Shown here: positions 46,190 to 59,923 of the stretch, piece by piece
Layout of the letters: every line of letters begins with the position of its first letter
Position numbering within the stretch: position 1 is the stretch's first letter
NCBI RefSeq assembly: GCF_964355755.1
Contig: NC_092673.1
Location: forward strand, 317,001 to 381,000
Length of the DNA stretch: 64,000 bases
Direction of reading: 5' to 3'
Source: Antedon mediterranea
Taxonomy: Eukaryota; Echinodermata; Crinoidea; Comatulida; Antedonidae
Notes under the pieces: generated by a model
Database searches by the model: none
Seen by the model: the letters and a program-made list of their open reading frames with translations, nothing else
Told to the model about the DNA's origin: nothing
Position numbers and translations under genes: made by a program

Positions 46190-48296
46190 TAACATACAGT
46201 TTCAATTCATCAAAGTAATCACGGTTATTTTGTTGACGTGTGGGAACCTTACTGTAAGCCCAAGTGGTGTATCCAATGAATTGTACGAATTGACATATCA
46301 GATTTATGCGGTAATTGATAATTGGTTTGCGACTAAGTCAACCGCAAATGCGTCAAATTTGTGTAAAAGTGCAAAGCGCACTTCAAGTGGGGGACACATT
46401 CTTTCGATTGTATGTGACCCCAGCATAAACTTTAATCATGATGCAAGTGCCGCAAGGCCTTGACACTGTAGGCAGTAATCTTCTAAATAATGTTATTTAA
46501 TTTGTATATTTTATTTGATTAATGTATTAGCCATATGTATGATTAAACAATTGTTTATATACTTGAACATTTTAAAACATTTCTAAATTCAATTCGAGAA
46601 TAACAATTTTTCATTATCGTTATATTCAATCCAAAAGGTATCGCTTGCGATTCTGAAATTGTCTTAAATGAAGCAAGTCATAAATACGCAAATTGCCATA
46701 ACGTGAAGCTTGGACCACATACAGTATGCGAGAACAAATCTTCAAAATAAAATAAATTTGCGGTTTGTTTGTTATTGATCAGTGCATCACCATTATAGTG
46801 GATTGATATAATCCTGATCATGTTTGCAATAGAATCCATTTTCCCTTTTTAGTAAATTTATATTCCCTTTCCTTGGGTATTTTTTTTTTCTTATTGCTGT
46901 GGGAGTTTTGATACATTAACGTGTGGAATTGATAAATTTGAATAACATACGACAGAGACATGTATACATTTATTACCTCCCAACTGTACGCTATGAAACC
47001 TAAGAATACATTTGAAAATTAAAGAAACGTAACCCATTTAGCTAAGAGTTCAGGGTATAACTCCAATTGTAAATTTAATTTCAACTTGGGACGCAAACTT
47101 TCCAACCTTTCTTTCGGTTTTAAATTGTTTCATTTAATTTTTTTCATGGATCAAATCTGTTAAAGAATTTCCGTAATAAACATCCCCTTATTTCTTTTGT
47201 AAAGTTCATAACAAATAATAATAAATTAATACAAATGGTTGAATATAGTGTTATGACTTTTATTTTTATTGTAGACCAAAAATGAACTAAAGAAGTTTAG
47301 TAGTGAGTGATTGGTTTGGACAGCTAACTGCCGAAAACATGTAAATGGCGTTCTGGTATCAACTCGGAACACGCAAGCTGAAATCAATGTTTGAAATGGC
47401 TACCATGATTCATAGATGTTGAGTCAATCATAATTGTATTTAAAACAGAACTATTTGAAACAAGAAATACAGGAAAACGAAGCTTGTCAAAGGCACATGC
47501 TAGATGTTATTTCAACTAATCTCTTCTGAATTTCAAGAAATCTTAACCCACCTTTTTTAAAGTTCAAGCTGAGCATGATAACGCATTGCACTCGTAGGAA
47601 ACTTGTTAGCAATGAGTGAAAAGTGTTTTAACTAGATAGCATCATTAGTAAACCACCGAGCACTTCGAAACTTGCAAACTGGCCAATTAATCGGCCTAAT
47701 ACGTCTTGGTTCATTTCATTTTAAGTTTACTAATTCTTTAAAAGTCTTTAAATAAATTCTCAACATTGTAAAACTTATCCAAAAGGAAATAACTGTTAAT
47801 AAAGTTTGTATACAATCAATTTATTGGTACATTCTACCTCCAATCAAAACCTTTTAATTCGTAGTGCTTCAAATATCATAATTATGAGGTGGTATCAGTC
47901 AAGTGTAATACTTAACCCATTTCTTAAAAGGTTCAAATGAAGCACACCCCAAAAGGTTAAGTTTTTTCTACTTGTGAACAAAACTGTTACAAATATAAGG
48001 TGTATAACATGACCCATCTTTGACAATGAGGTCAATTAGAAAGGTACAACGTACAAATATATTTTTAATGGTCCTTTTATATTTGGCAGAATATAATTTG
48101 TAGACTGTGCATATAGATATATGGATAATGTACAAATAAAGCTTAAATGGACAATAAAGTATATATGACTATGACTATGACTATATGAATGTTTACCAGT
48201 GCAATAGTACTGTTCCATTGCAAGTATTAAAAACATTCAAAAAAATAAAATAAAATATAACATTTAACTACAGTAAATGTCAACCGTAGGTTAAAA
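46190..48296. other. Presumed intronic stretch
   Basis: AT-rich with no supported exon. A (TGACTA)n tail at 48165-48185 after CAATAAAGTATATA may be a non-LTR element end. Confidence 0.4.
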
Positions 48297-48800
48297 ATGG
48301 GTAGTCAATCTATCAAAATGGGTAGTCAATCTATCAAAATGGGTAGTCAATCTATCAAAATGGGTAGTCAATCTATCAAAATGGGTAGTCAATCTATCAA
48401 AATGGGTAGTCAATCTATCAAAATGGGTAGTCAATCTATCAAAATGGGTAGTCAATCTATCAAAATGGGTAGTCAATCTATCAAAATGGGTAGTCAATCT
48501 ATCAAAATGGGTAGTCAATCTATCAAAATGGGTAGTCAATCTATCAAAATGGGTAGTCAATCTATCAAAATGGGTAGTCAATCTATCAAAATGGGTAGTC
48601 AATCTATCAAAATGGGTAGTCAATCTATCAAAATGGGTAGTCAATCTATCAAAATGGGTAGTCAATCTATCAAAATGGGTAGTCAATCTATCAGAATGGG
48701 TAGTCAATCTATCAAAATGGGTAGTCAATCTATCAGAATGGGTAGTCAATCTATCAAAATGGGTAGTCAATCTATCAAAATGGGTAGTCAATCTATCAAA
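48297..48800. repeat. 21-bp tandem array, exactly 24 units
   Basis: Each unit is ATGGGTAGTCAATCTATCAA plus one A. Only units 19 and 21 differ (AGA for AAA at the end). Being 21 bp it is open as MGSQSIK repeats on the + strand and FDRLTTH repeats on the - strand. No gene model supports translation. Near-identity indicates very recent expansion. Confidence 0.97.
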
Positions 48801-50065
48801 ATTAAAAAACATTCGTTATTTGTTCTAAATTTCTATTTATCTTTTTCATGTATGGCTAAATGAGTAATTCATAATTCTTTCGTCTAATCTGTTTACTAAT
48901 GAACTTTTTTTTTTTTGGAGAAAGTCAAATAGGCTCCTCTTAAGATTTAGTAGGAGGAGCTTTCTAAATCAGTATATCCTCTAACCTACATACACAGAAG
49001 GTTCAAGAGACATTGATTAGTAGTTTATACATGCTAAAGTATACTAACACATGTTCAAATTAAATTAGAAAACTTTAATTGAATCCAAATTTTTCTTGGA
49101 AAATGTAAAAATATGCAAAATAAGCAGATACAAATTTATGGAAAAAACAGTCAGTGAACTGTGTGTTTGTGAAAATTTAAATAAAAGTACAAAATTAAAA
49201 AAATAAAAATGTTTCTCAAAGAAAACAAATTTAAAATTTTGTTTTTACAAAATGCATTGAACCCTACTGCCGAAGCAAATATTTTATCGTGACAAGTCCC
49301 ATAGCGCTAACCGACGTACGGCTACCGACCCAAACACGAGCAAAAGAAAGTTGAAAGAGGTTAATAAACGTAGACATAGGATTGTTTCTGTATCTCTTGG
49401 GGAAAACTATTAAATGCAGTGGCGTATTTGTATTTAAAAAAAAAAGAAAAACGCTAGTTTGCAAACAGGATTAACTGTATAGGCTAAATAATCATAACAT
49501 TTGTTAATGTGCTCTATCTGAACAAATATTTTACCACCTTCTTTTAATAAATTAAGGTAATTCTAAAGTTAAAAGCAGTATTTGTTTAATTTTTATAATA
49601 TAACAATTAAAAAGGTTTGTGAACATCATGATTTGCTGGCTTTTGTCAAGTTTCACTAGGTGCCATTCACTTAACACAGAACATCATCTCAACTTAATAT
49701 ACCTGTCATTTATCTCACAACTACAGCAAAATCATGTTGGCTGATACTTCCTTTAGTGGGACACCATTTTTGGACCGCTACCAGAATCCACTTACAGGGA
49801 GTTAGTCGATTTACATGATACATCAGGAAGTCGGTGAGTTGGAGATGCGATGACGCTATTTACAGAATATTACACTAACAGCGATTGCAGGCTTACATAT
49901 GCATCATAACAGTTGATATGCTGGAAAGTCTATCTGAAGGAAAGCTATAAAGTAAATAGCAAAGTAGGACACTAAAGTAACAAAGAATACTAGAGGGGGT
50001 ATACAGAAAAATATAGCAGTGGAATAAAATATCACAAAAATAAAATGATCATGATACTGTTAACA
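48801..50065. other. Presumed intronic stretch
   Basis: No exon recognised. A GTAAGT on the - strand near 49795 looks like a splice donor, but the sequence before it does not encode ferlin. Confidence 0.4.
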
Positions 50066-50731
50066 CAGGCCCGTATCCAGTGGGGGTGCGTTGGGTGCAG
50101 ACGCACCCCCCCCCCCCCCCAAGTCCCAAAAGGTCCACTACTTCCTCGGTTGGTATTTTTTCTTGTCTTGTTTAACTAAAGACAATATCATTATATATAT
50201 ACAAAATTTACATTATCAATGGTATACAAACAAAAATATGTTAATATAAAATGAAAAAAATACCGGTAATTAAATTACGGAATCTGAACTGACTACAAAC
50301 TCGATGTAAAACATGCGCAGTCGATCATGTGACGTCAAGCAATAGCTTAGCGCTTCATGTACGCGGTACGCTGTAAAGTGTTTGCTGGAAATACAGACAA
50401 CTGGCGATGGTAAAGACGTGTCTGGAAATACAGACACTATCGAATACGGCGCCTAAACATGGGAAGGAAGGCCAACTCAGACAGCGTCGTACGACGCTGT
50501 CTGAGTTGGCCTTTAAACATCATGAAAGCATTAAGTTCTGGTGTCCATCGTTCAACTAGCCCAAGCCACAACAAAGAGTCTTAAATCAGTCTTTAGAACG
50601 TCAAATAATGCAAATTTTGCTGGGGCCTTCGGCCCCTGGACCCTAACCGGTTCCCCTTGCCATCCCCTGGCCCCCAGCCATTGTTGCTCGCTTCGCTCAC
50701 TCCCCCATTATAAATGCTGCATACAGGCCTG
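50066..50731. mobile_element. Non-autonomous DNA transposon with 15-bp terminal inverted repeats
   Basis: Left end CAGGCCCGTATCCAG, right end CTGCATACAGGCCTG (inverse, two mismatches), flanked by TTAACA on both sides (50060-50065 and 50732-50737) as a target-site duplication. Inside are a C17-like run near 50104-50121, a 46-bp perfect palindrome and CCTTCGGCCCCTGGACCC, a phrase common in hAT-like elements of marine invertebrates. There is no transposase frame. A 6-bp duplication is short for hAT (normally 8), so the superfamily is open. Confidence 0.75.
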
Positions 50732-52278
50732 TTAACATTGCAACAATTGGTAAACGGAATACATTTTCACCAACAAAATAGGTCTACCAAGTGTAATAAT
50801 GCATACTGTAGGTAACTATGTCTTTCGATATTATGTCTATCTGAATGACAACTGGTTGTCAGGCATCTTCACAAAAATGAAATAAACCACAAATGGTAGA
50901 GAACCTGCTCAAGTGTCCAACAAGGAGGGGATGAACCAGGACAAGATTGAGGTTAAGCTGGTAAAAGGTTACACCCTGTCACTCCACGTAGAAAGCAGCG
51001 TCCCCGCAAGGGGTCAGGAGCAACCAATAAGCCTTATTTCTCACTTCCATCACAACATGTACCCTTGAGCAGATATCGATTACTTGAAACTAGGGAATGA
51101 ATTTACTATCAAATTATATTTCCTTGGAAATCCTATGTTATATTATAACATGACCTAATTCTAGAGAAAATTACTTGTGTGTCTGGCTAGGGTTGAAAAC
51201 AAGCCTCCTACAGTTAGCGTCCATGAAGTTAGCATCATGCCTGCCCACCCCTGACTCTGTCAATTGCCTAGGCCACTTTAATCTCATGTGAATTCCCAAT
51301 AGGCCAAATCTTGATAATCATGTTCAATTTGGGTAGCTGTTTAGATGATGCGAAACATACTTTACTCTTGTGAAGGATTTTAATGTTGAACGCATAACAT
51401 GACACATGTTGTTAACAGCTGATATTGACCTTTATATGACATTGCATTCTATGTTTTACATTTTTTATGACGCAATATTGGTGCCACTTAATTCAGTTTT
51501 TCATTACCTATGAGGGGTTTCCGTAGATTTAACAATTCATAGCCAAAACAAAAAGGCTTTCAGATAAGTAGATTCGGCGTGCAAAAATTGTAGCAAAAAC
51601 AATTAAATGTAACTTTAAAATATTGCCAACTTCATGAAGCTTTAAGAAGTATTGAAACTTGAATAAACTTGATATGTACACCTAAATTCTGATCACGGTG
51701 AATAAAATTAATTAATCAATAAAAGTAATTGAATTCAGAACAGTTTAAGAAAAAGTGCTGAAATCGGCAAAAAGTAAATAGTGGTATACATACACTTGTT
51801 GCCATCCTTGTCGCATATGCCTTATTGAGCATGAAAGTAATTTTATTAATTTTAGATAATAAGTTTGTATAACAATATGCATAAATTACTGTTGTTTGAA
51901 GAAAACTTGGTAAATAAATAATTCAATCATTGAACTCAAATCGGAAGAATGTTGCATACATCATGGGGTTTGAAAATTGTACTTTTATATCAAAGAAAGC
52001 TTAATGTCAAATTACTGAAAAAAATAACCTAATAAATTCTGCAATGAATAAATGATCAAATTTAATTTATATAGTTCAATACGATGATGGGTTTAATTGT
52101 AAGTATTTCATTTGTAGACAGGTGACATGCAACATCACAGATAAGCCTGTGTTGTGACAATGCAATAGGAGATATACTGTCAAATTAATGCCTTAGGAAA
52201 ACATCTACAGCTAATTATATTATTGGGCAGGGTAACGTTTGACCTACAAAAGCAGAATCTCTAATATACACTAGACAA
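50732..52278. other. Presumed intronic stretch
   Basis: Contains an unassigned open frame on the + strand around 50892-51069, otherwise AT-rich with no exon recognised. Confidence 0.4.
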
Positions 52279-52376
52279 CTATACTGCACTTCACAATTTA
52301 CTATACTGCACTACACAATTTACTATACTGCACTACACAATTTACTATACTGCACTACACAATTTACTATACTGTA
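52279..52376. repeat. 22-bp minisatellite, four copies plus partial
   Basis: Units beginning CTATACTGCACTACACAATT at 52279, 52301, 52323 and 52345, then a partial copy running into ACTGTATACTG. Confidence 0.95.
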
Positions 52377-55258
52377 TACTGTACAAAACAGAGGCTTACT
52401 GTAATGTTTTCAGTTTTTTCCCCACATTGAAAGTTCACCTGACTAAAACAGTGTTAATTGGTCAGATGTTCTTCCTACTTTTTTTTTCCTCAGTACATTG
52501 AAACAACTTTGCTAGTAAATCAGTGGAACATTCTCTCATTATTGGAAGCTAGAAGCATTGTTGTTATTAGTTCTCATCCTCAACTGCGTTGAAAAAAAAA
52601 CACAAGGAGAATGGGAGCAGTCACTATGTTCACATATTACAATTCAATTGCTGAAATCAACATGACTATTCACTTCTATTATAGAATAGAAGTTATTGAA
52701 CGGTCATCTAAAATTGTTTACGACGTTTTCGTTTAATAAGTTTATTTTTGAAATTGTTATGTTTTATTAAGATAAAGCTGCAAATTCTAAAACAAATCTA
52801 TGATTGGTCTTTAGTAAATTTTGTTTTAAATTAATAATTATGAATTAGATAGATAAAAATATATCAATTTGAAAGTCTATTTTTAACTGCAGAAAGGGTG
52901 AACTAAAGTATCAACTTCAAAAGTACACTTGGCCGGTTTAAATAATTTGAAATAAGTACAAACTTATTGTTAGCAGCAACTTAAGAATGTGGACAACTAA
53001 TGCTTCTTGCACTATTGTTCAGTATTCATAAAGAACACAATTATAAAATGTATATGTCCTTTTAGTGAACCTTGCCAATAGTTGACTCAAAACACTAAGG
53101 GTTTCCTGTGGGTAGGGGGAGTTACTGGTACAATTTGTTGCGCATGGGGATTTACTGCATGTTATTTTGGGTTAAACGGTAATTTATAAAGCTTTTACTA
53201 TTAAGTTGGTTCCTATGTTAGGGTTACATCGGGGTTGTAAGCCATTGAACGATTAAAAGTAAACATCTATAGGAAGAGCATTTTTCAATAAAATTTGTAC
53301 TGACGTTTGCATATTAATAACCTTTTCAAATTGGTATATCCATATGTTGAAGAAATCATTTTAAAAGTAAACATTTCTGAGAAAAACTTTGTACTTTGTA
53401 ATTTGTACTGGCATTTACAGTATAGTACCATTGACAGAAATGTGTCCCAAATATGTACATTTCAATATCATCTTTTGGTAGAAAATGAATTTCTGGGAAA
53501 ATCAGGGAAGTAGTTAGGGTTATTAATAGTACTAAGTTTCAAATGAAATACTTTCTATTTTTTTTCATTTATGCAGTTGGTAGAGCAGAATTAATGAAAA
53601 TAATTATACACGGATTTGAACAAGGCCACTATAAGGACACATTTGTATAGGTCAAAATATCTGGGCTTCAGTAAGATTTTGGAAAGTACATAAATATGTT
53701 TTACAACATATGTCATGTGTTCAACGTGAAGTGGCAAATTATTGAAAGGAAATTCAATCAATTTGTTGTGATATAGCTAAATTCCTGTTTAATTTTCTCA
53801 CTCCTTTTGTCTTTTTCTAACTTTAAAAGGTCAAACTAAAGGCACGTCTAACACTAAAAGTGACCAGAGAGGGAGCTACATATTCTATGCATTTCAATCA
53901 CCATAGAATTCATCATTTTGTCGCAATGCAATGAACTGAAATTATATACTGTACTTATTCTTTTTTTTCACCTTTTAAGCAACATATCTTTTTATTAAGT
54001 TACTTGTATTCAAGTCCAAACTCATGTCAGTACATTTTATATATTATACTGCAGTTCAATATTTATAATATTTAATAATAAATAATGATAATAATCATTT
54101 TACTTTTAACAAGGAAATGATAGGTCACATCATATGCGAGCACAATAATCAAAGTTGCTCTAGGGCTAACATACATACCAGTAATTATCATTGTGTATCA
54201 ATGAAAGGAAAGTCTGTAATTTACCATATTTGCACAAAAAGAAAGGACTGTGATAGGAAGGCGATATTGATAATAAGAAATGCGTTACTGAGAAACTGAT
54301 GTAAAACATACTTTGGAAGTATCGATTAAATATTAAATTTCAGTAGTACATATGGACAATGTTCTCTATTTGTACATAAAAGTGTAAAATTGTACACTTT
54401 GTGCGACCAAGTAGCAGTAGAAATGAGTGAGAGTATGGCCTACAAATATCAATCATGGAGGGTGGATCGTGATACTATGTAACTCGCTTCTCCTTGACTT
54501 TTCCAACTCTACGAATCTGCATTTATCAAGAATAATTCATTTTATGACAAATGTCTCTGATTGAATGCAATTCCAAGTGACTAATCAGTTTCCAACAAGG
54601 GTTTGCAATAGATAGTAGAAAGTGGCGTCTAAACTGACAAGGGGCTTTCAGCGGGGGGCTCCACGATTTGGTGCATGTTTCCGGGATTTGGGAAAAGCGA
54701 GTGGCTGTAACTTTGGAATATGATCAACTGTATTACTCACTTTATCCGGCTGTAGTCGTGTTCAAATTAAAGATATTTCTAAAGAAGAAGTGTCATATAG
54801 CAAAGATATTGGGAATCAAATGTATATGCACAAAGTTAGGCTGGTTGGAATTGTAATAAGTTGTTGATGTGCAACTTTCTAAACAAAGTTAGAATACTGT
54901 GACGGTGTGAACATCAGTACGCAAACAATTGTCATTTATTTGTTCTTTTCTAGGTCAATACGTAATTAATTATTTTTTTGAAATAACTTTGGCAAAGAAC
55001 CAGAACAGTCTTTTCCTAAAATTCCGTTTTATAGTTAACAATTGTTACCTTGACAGTTCAAACCATTTGTGTTTTTGAAAAGATATTTTATATTTTTTCA
55101 CTTGAAAAAGCAACAAATAAATAAACAAATCTCAAAGATTTAATGGCCAAACTGATCACATAAAGGAATATTAATGCAATACCACTGTACGCACGTTACC
55201 AATCTTTAAAATATGTCCTACAGCATACGATTATAATCACATATTGGCCAAAAGGGAA
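52377..55258. other. Presumed intronic stretch
   Basis: No exon, RNA or repeat recognised. Confidence 0.4.
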
Positions 55259-55408
55259 TTAAGGTACACCAGCTTAAGGTACACCAGCTTAAGGTACACC
55301 AGCTTAAGGTACACCAGTTTAAGGTACACCAGCTTAAGGTACACCAGCTTAAGGTACACCAGCTTAAGGTACACCAGCTTAAGGTACACCAGCTTAAGGT
55401 ACACCAGC
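55259..55408. repeat. 15-bp minisatellite, ten copies
   Basis: TTAAGGTACACCAGC repeated ten times, one unit ending AGT instead of AGC. Open as RYTSL on + and KLVYL on -, with no sign of being coding. Confidence 0.97.
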
Positions 55409-57330
55409 TTAAGGCATAAGTACATTTATTCGTACTAATGTCAATAAGCCACTATCTATAAAAATCTGAAAGTAAATAAAAGCAAGGAAAATAGAGTGTG
55501 GACTGACAAGGAAGAGCATCAATAAAAATACCTGCTATAAATTGTATTACATAATTATCAAACATAAGAAGGAAATTAAGCAAATCTATAAAAGTTCAAT
55601 CTGCTAGCGGCAGTAATACTATTAAATTTAGGTTTCCTTTCTAAAGATGATATCTCTCTCTTAATGGTCAAAAGTATATACTTTAGTTGACCTCTTTAAA
55701 GCTACACTTGCTTGCTTGCATATATATATATTTTTCCATTCTATCAAAAAATGAAACTTCTATTAAAATTTTTTCTGTTTTTATAGCTTTTCTATCCAAC
55801 TGTACAATCCAATAGGTTAACTTTTATAAGACAGCAGGTTAGTGATCTAATAAAACTATAAATCAGATTGGAAGTAAAGAAAGTATGAAAATTAAGCAAT
55901 CTCTCCCAGTGAGAAATGAACGGACGGACTCTTTATGAAACTGGACAAACAGGTTTGACATGGTCAAGTATAGTAACCTTGACTCACTATCCTACCCCCA
56001 TGGCTAGGGTTCAAGTGTTTAATTAATTAATTGGACCACTTTATTGGGAAGGCCTATGGTTGGTAGTACTTTTCAACAGGTTACCTTTTAACGGATTCAC
56101 ATCCAAATTAAAGATGCTGAACAAACAAATTTGAAAGCTGTTTTAGAAGACTTAATACAAATAACAAAGAATTATAATTTTACAAGTATATTCTATTTTT
56201 AGATTTTGATATCTATTCATTTTCTTTCCAATTGAAACAAATATTTGATTGCACACCAACATATTGCTATAGAAGGTTTTCTCTAAAATATTGTCCCTTT
56301 AAATTATCCCGCTTTCTGTTAAGGTCAATTAATTCATCATAAAATGGATATTAGGATACTTTGACCGAACTGGCCATTTTCACGTACGCATTCTTTGCTG
56401 GGACAAGATGATGACTTGTCCATTAATTTGATTGGTAGGTACGATGTCACAATCTTTTGGAAACAATGTTCTTGTATCATACAACTGTTAGCACCCCACT
56501 GTATTCTACTACACTATTTATTTCGTGGTTAATGTAAATTTTACCAATTTATCAATTACTCCTAATCAAGAAATGTTGTTTATTGCACCTTTTAGCAAAT
56601 AAATGTTACCTAACTATAAATATTATTATCAAAACAGACCTATTTTTGGATTTAAGAGTAAGCAAAAATTATTGATGATTGATGATAACATTTATCTAGC
56701 ATTGACATAAAATTAAATTAAATTTAAAGAATGAGATGCAAATTCATTCAGTGTGTAGTGACTATTACCATACAATTACCTTTAAAGCATTTATTAAATT
56801 AATTTTTGAAATAAAAAAATATAGAGGTGTAGAGTCATAGTTAACCTCAATATTTTATATCCTCCCTAAGGTAAAACATAATAACACCACCATAGCACAC
56901 AGATGAAATATTTCCAGATTCCATTGAAATTTGGTTGGTGGACTTCAAGGTGATTCAATTTAGAGTAAAAATAGAATTTTGTGGATAAAAGAACCAACAG
57001 AAACCCACAAAACAAAAGACATCTTCATTCTGAATGAATTCAAAGCTAATGAATTTAATAGAGGGCTCAGCAGTGGTCTGCACGCACACTTAGCTCGGTC
57101 AACTTGTGGTAAGAATGGTACCAATATTGGGGTCACTAGAACACTAAAGTCAGAAGAAAAGACATCAAATATGATATATGATTTAAATTACAAATGTGCA
57201 GTGTTACATATAATATGAAATGTATTTATTTATTTCAATGTTTCTACTCATATTGTCAAATAAAGAAAACAAGTATAATACAGAATATATGCAGAAATGC
57301 ACAAGGGAGGCTACAAACTATAATTAAGTA
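55409..57330. other. Presumed intronic stretch
   Basis: AT-rich, no supported exon. Confidence 0.4.
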
Positions 57331-57469
57331 TGCTATATACTTGGGTTGCATTGCTATATACTTGGGTTGCATTGCTATATACTTGGGTTGCATTGCTATA
57401 TACTTGGGTTGCATTGCTATATACTTGGGTTGCATTGCTATATACTTGGGTTGCATTGCTATATACTTA
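57331..57469. repeat. 21-bp minisatellite, six copies plus partial
   Basis: Units beginning TGCTATATACTTGGGTTGCA at 57331 and every 21 bases, virtually identical; the last is cut after ATACTTA. Confidence 0.96.
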
Positions 57470-57658
57470 TCATGTTTGATGAAAGGGCTTAGTGAGATGG
57501 TCAGTTGCCAGTCACTACATCACATGACTACTCTGATAAAAGTGAGGTGATAGGATCTGGGTCAGCTGATCTTGCCTCCTGGACCCCCCTCTGGAAAGGT
57601 GTTGGTAACCCACAGGAATACCCTGCATCAAGGTCTAAATGAAACGTGACTTTGCTTC

Positions 57659-57825
57659 GGTCACCTGACCTTGGCCAGCAAAGGTCAATTGTTTTTTACT
57701 ATACTGTCTTTCTTGATCAGAATTCACCAGTTCACCGTGAGGTCAAGCATTGTAGAATTACGGCTGATTTCTAGGTCAATGGGTTACATTGGTTACACCA
57801 ATGTTTGCCTTCATTTATTAGGTCA
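57659..57825. promoter_or_regulatory. Cluster of AGGTCA nuclear-receptor half-sites
   Basis: AGGTCA occurs at 57682, 57740, 57773 and 57820, with TGACCT at 57666 and GGTCA at 57659 forming GGTCACCTGACC. CCAAGGTCA on the - strand (57666-57674) resembles an ERR monomer site. It lies in the presumed ferlin intron. Function is unproven. Confidence 0.25.
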
Positions 57826-59367
57826 ATCAATTTTTAAAAGGATTTAACTGGTCTGATTATTAACTAACTTCACTGTTGAGTAACTATGGTCTCATGTGGT
57901 CTCTTAGTTGATCAATAAACTGATCAACTTCAAAAATATAAGGAACTCACAAAATTAACTGGGGCACAGTTCAATGCAAGTTTACATTGAGCAATTGTAA
58001 GTAAAGGGGGAAATAGTCCTGTCATTGTCAACAACAATGAGAAATGAACCAACATACAACAAATAAACGAAGAGTTTTTCACCTGTTTATCTCTAAATGA
58101 AATGCCTTCTCATATATTTAGGTTACATTTCCTAGAAGAAAGTGGCTGGATATAAGAGATCAATGTGGGGTATTGGACCTAAGGGTAGCTGGCTAGGTAC
58201 AATTAAACATAACAGGTAACACTATTACCCATATGACCTAGATAAAGTTAACTGTTCAACTCTTGTCAGGCAATGTCCTCTCTTTAGTTTTTTTGTATCA
58301 CTACATGTAAAGTACCTGGTTTATTTTAGGTCACTTAACATTCTTATTTTTATGGTTCTGGTAGATTATTTATAACTTGAAATTTACTTTCAAACTGTTT
58401 AATTGTTAACTTTGTTGTGGCAGCAATATTATGCAAAATCATGTAAAAAGAAACGGTGTTTATTGTGCACAAAGTACCATGTATTTTATGGCCTAATAAC
58501 ATTTTATAAACAAGATATTTTGTTCACTTACTCAACTACAGACTAATTTGTTTATAGGATATAGAAAAGAAAAATATTAAGTAGATTAGCTAATCTCTAT
58601 TAATATCAACTATCAGGTTAATTAAGTTAATCTACTTAATCCCATCCGTTGAAATCTTAATTAAATACTCTAATTTCCTGGCGTCAATTGGATAATTACC
58701 TTTCTGCGGTTTTGAATTTTTTATAGCAAACAAAATTGTGAGTGAAAGTGAGCCATCAGAATTGTAGATTTACAGCCAACTTTTTATTTATTTTCGCTCA
58801 AAATTTATGGGATTCAAGATTTTAAACTTTCAAAAAAAAGTTTTCGCTAATCTAATTCCATGGTTTCTTCCTTCTCTATTTTGTTTGTGTTTTGAAATAC
58901 CTTAACAGAAAACTTAATATTTTCACAAAGCCATTTTTTATTAAAAATAAACACAACTTCCTGAAATATTAGTGTTCTTGTCACGTATGACAACGGCTAC
59001 GCCAAGAAAAAGTGTATGAAGTACACAGCGTTCTGTTTGATCTCTTATCCCATAGGAGTAGGCCTCAATAATTACAAGAAAAATGTTTCAAACTTCAGTT
59101 TGTGATGATTTCTTTTAAAGAAGAATAGTTCTTTTTTAAGAATTGATAAACTAAAAAATAGGTTCTTCCAGAAAATGTATTTTAAATGGTGTGAAATGTA
59201 TTGTACAACTAGGGAATAGTGAAATTAATTTGCAAGTAATTTCACTCTTCTCTAGTACAACCAAAATGGCTCACAATGGATGCATCATGGTGTCACTGAA
59301 CTTTAAAATGAAACAATAGAAAGAAAAAAAATAGAAAGAAGAAATAAAAATGTGGCTAAAAACAGTA
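57826..59367. other. Presumed intronic stretch
   Basis: No exon or repeat recognised. Confidence 0.4.
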
Positions 59368-59557
59368 TACTGTAAATGAATGAATGCTTTGATGGCACTG
59401 TGCAAGTACTGTAAATGAATGAATGCTTTGATGGCACTGTGCAAGTACTGTAAATGAATGAATGCTTTGATGGCACTGTGCAAGTACTGTAAATGAATGA
59501 ATGCTTTGATGGCACTGTGCAAGTACTGTAAATGAATGAATGCTTTGATGGCACTGT
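59368..59557. repeat. 39-bp minisatellite, almost five copies
   Basis: Units beginning TACTGTAAATGAATGAATGC at 59368, 59407, 59446, 59485 and 59524, essentially identical. The last lacks the final bases. Confidence 0.97.
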
Positions 59558-59923
59558 TACCATAGTTGGCTGGGATCTTTAACATTCATGCATGATGTAT
59601 GCTAGCAAAGGGATTCAAAATACTTGGCCCAAGGTTAGTCTAGACATGGAGAATGAACAACAGTCCGGGACACTATTTCCGATAGAATGCTTCTGCATTA
59701 TGTAACTTTAATTTCAAGATGAGTTGCAAATTTAGTTTTTATTGTGCAACACTCAAAGGAAAGTTATACCAATTTGAACATTCCATTAGGCTTTTGTTAA
59801 ATAATGGTGGGAATTAGAACCCATTTATCCACTTCAATGGAACAACTTTAAAATTACAATATTTTTTTAAACCTCTGCTAGACAACAGATTCTAAACCAC
59901 AATGCGACCACTCCAGTCCCAGT

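Noticed and set aside
48291-48863. 188-aa and 173-aa repeat proteins (MGSQSIK, FDRLTTH)
   Set aside because: Both strands are open simply because the unit is 21 bp without a stop in these frames; nothing outside the array supports a gene.
49690-49830. Possible ferlin penultimate exon because of a GTAAGT on the - strand
   Set aside because: The sequence before the donor does not encode the ferlin C2F or linker region in any frame.
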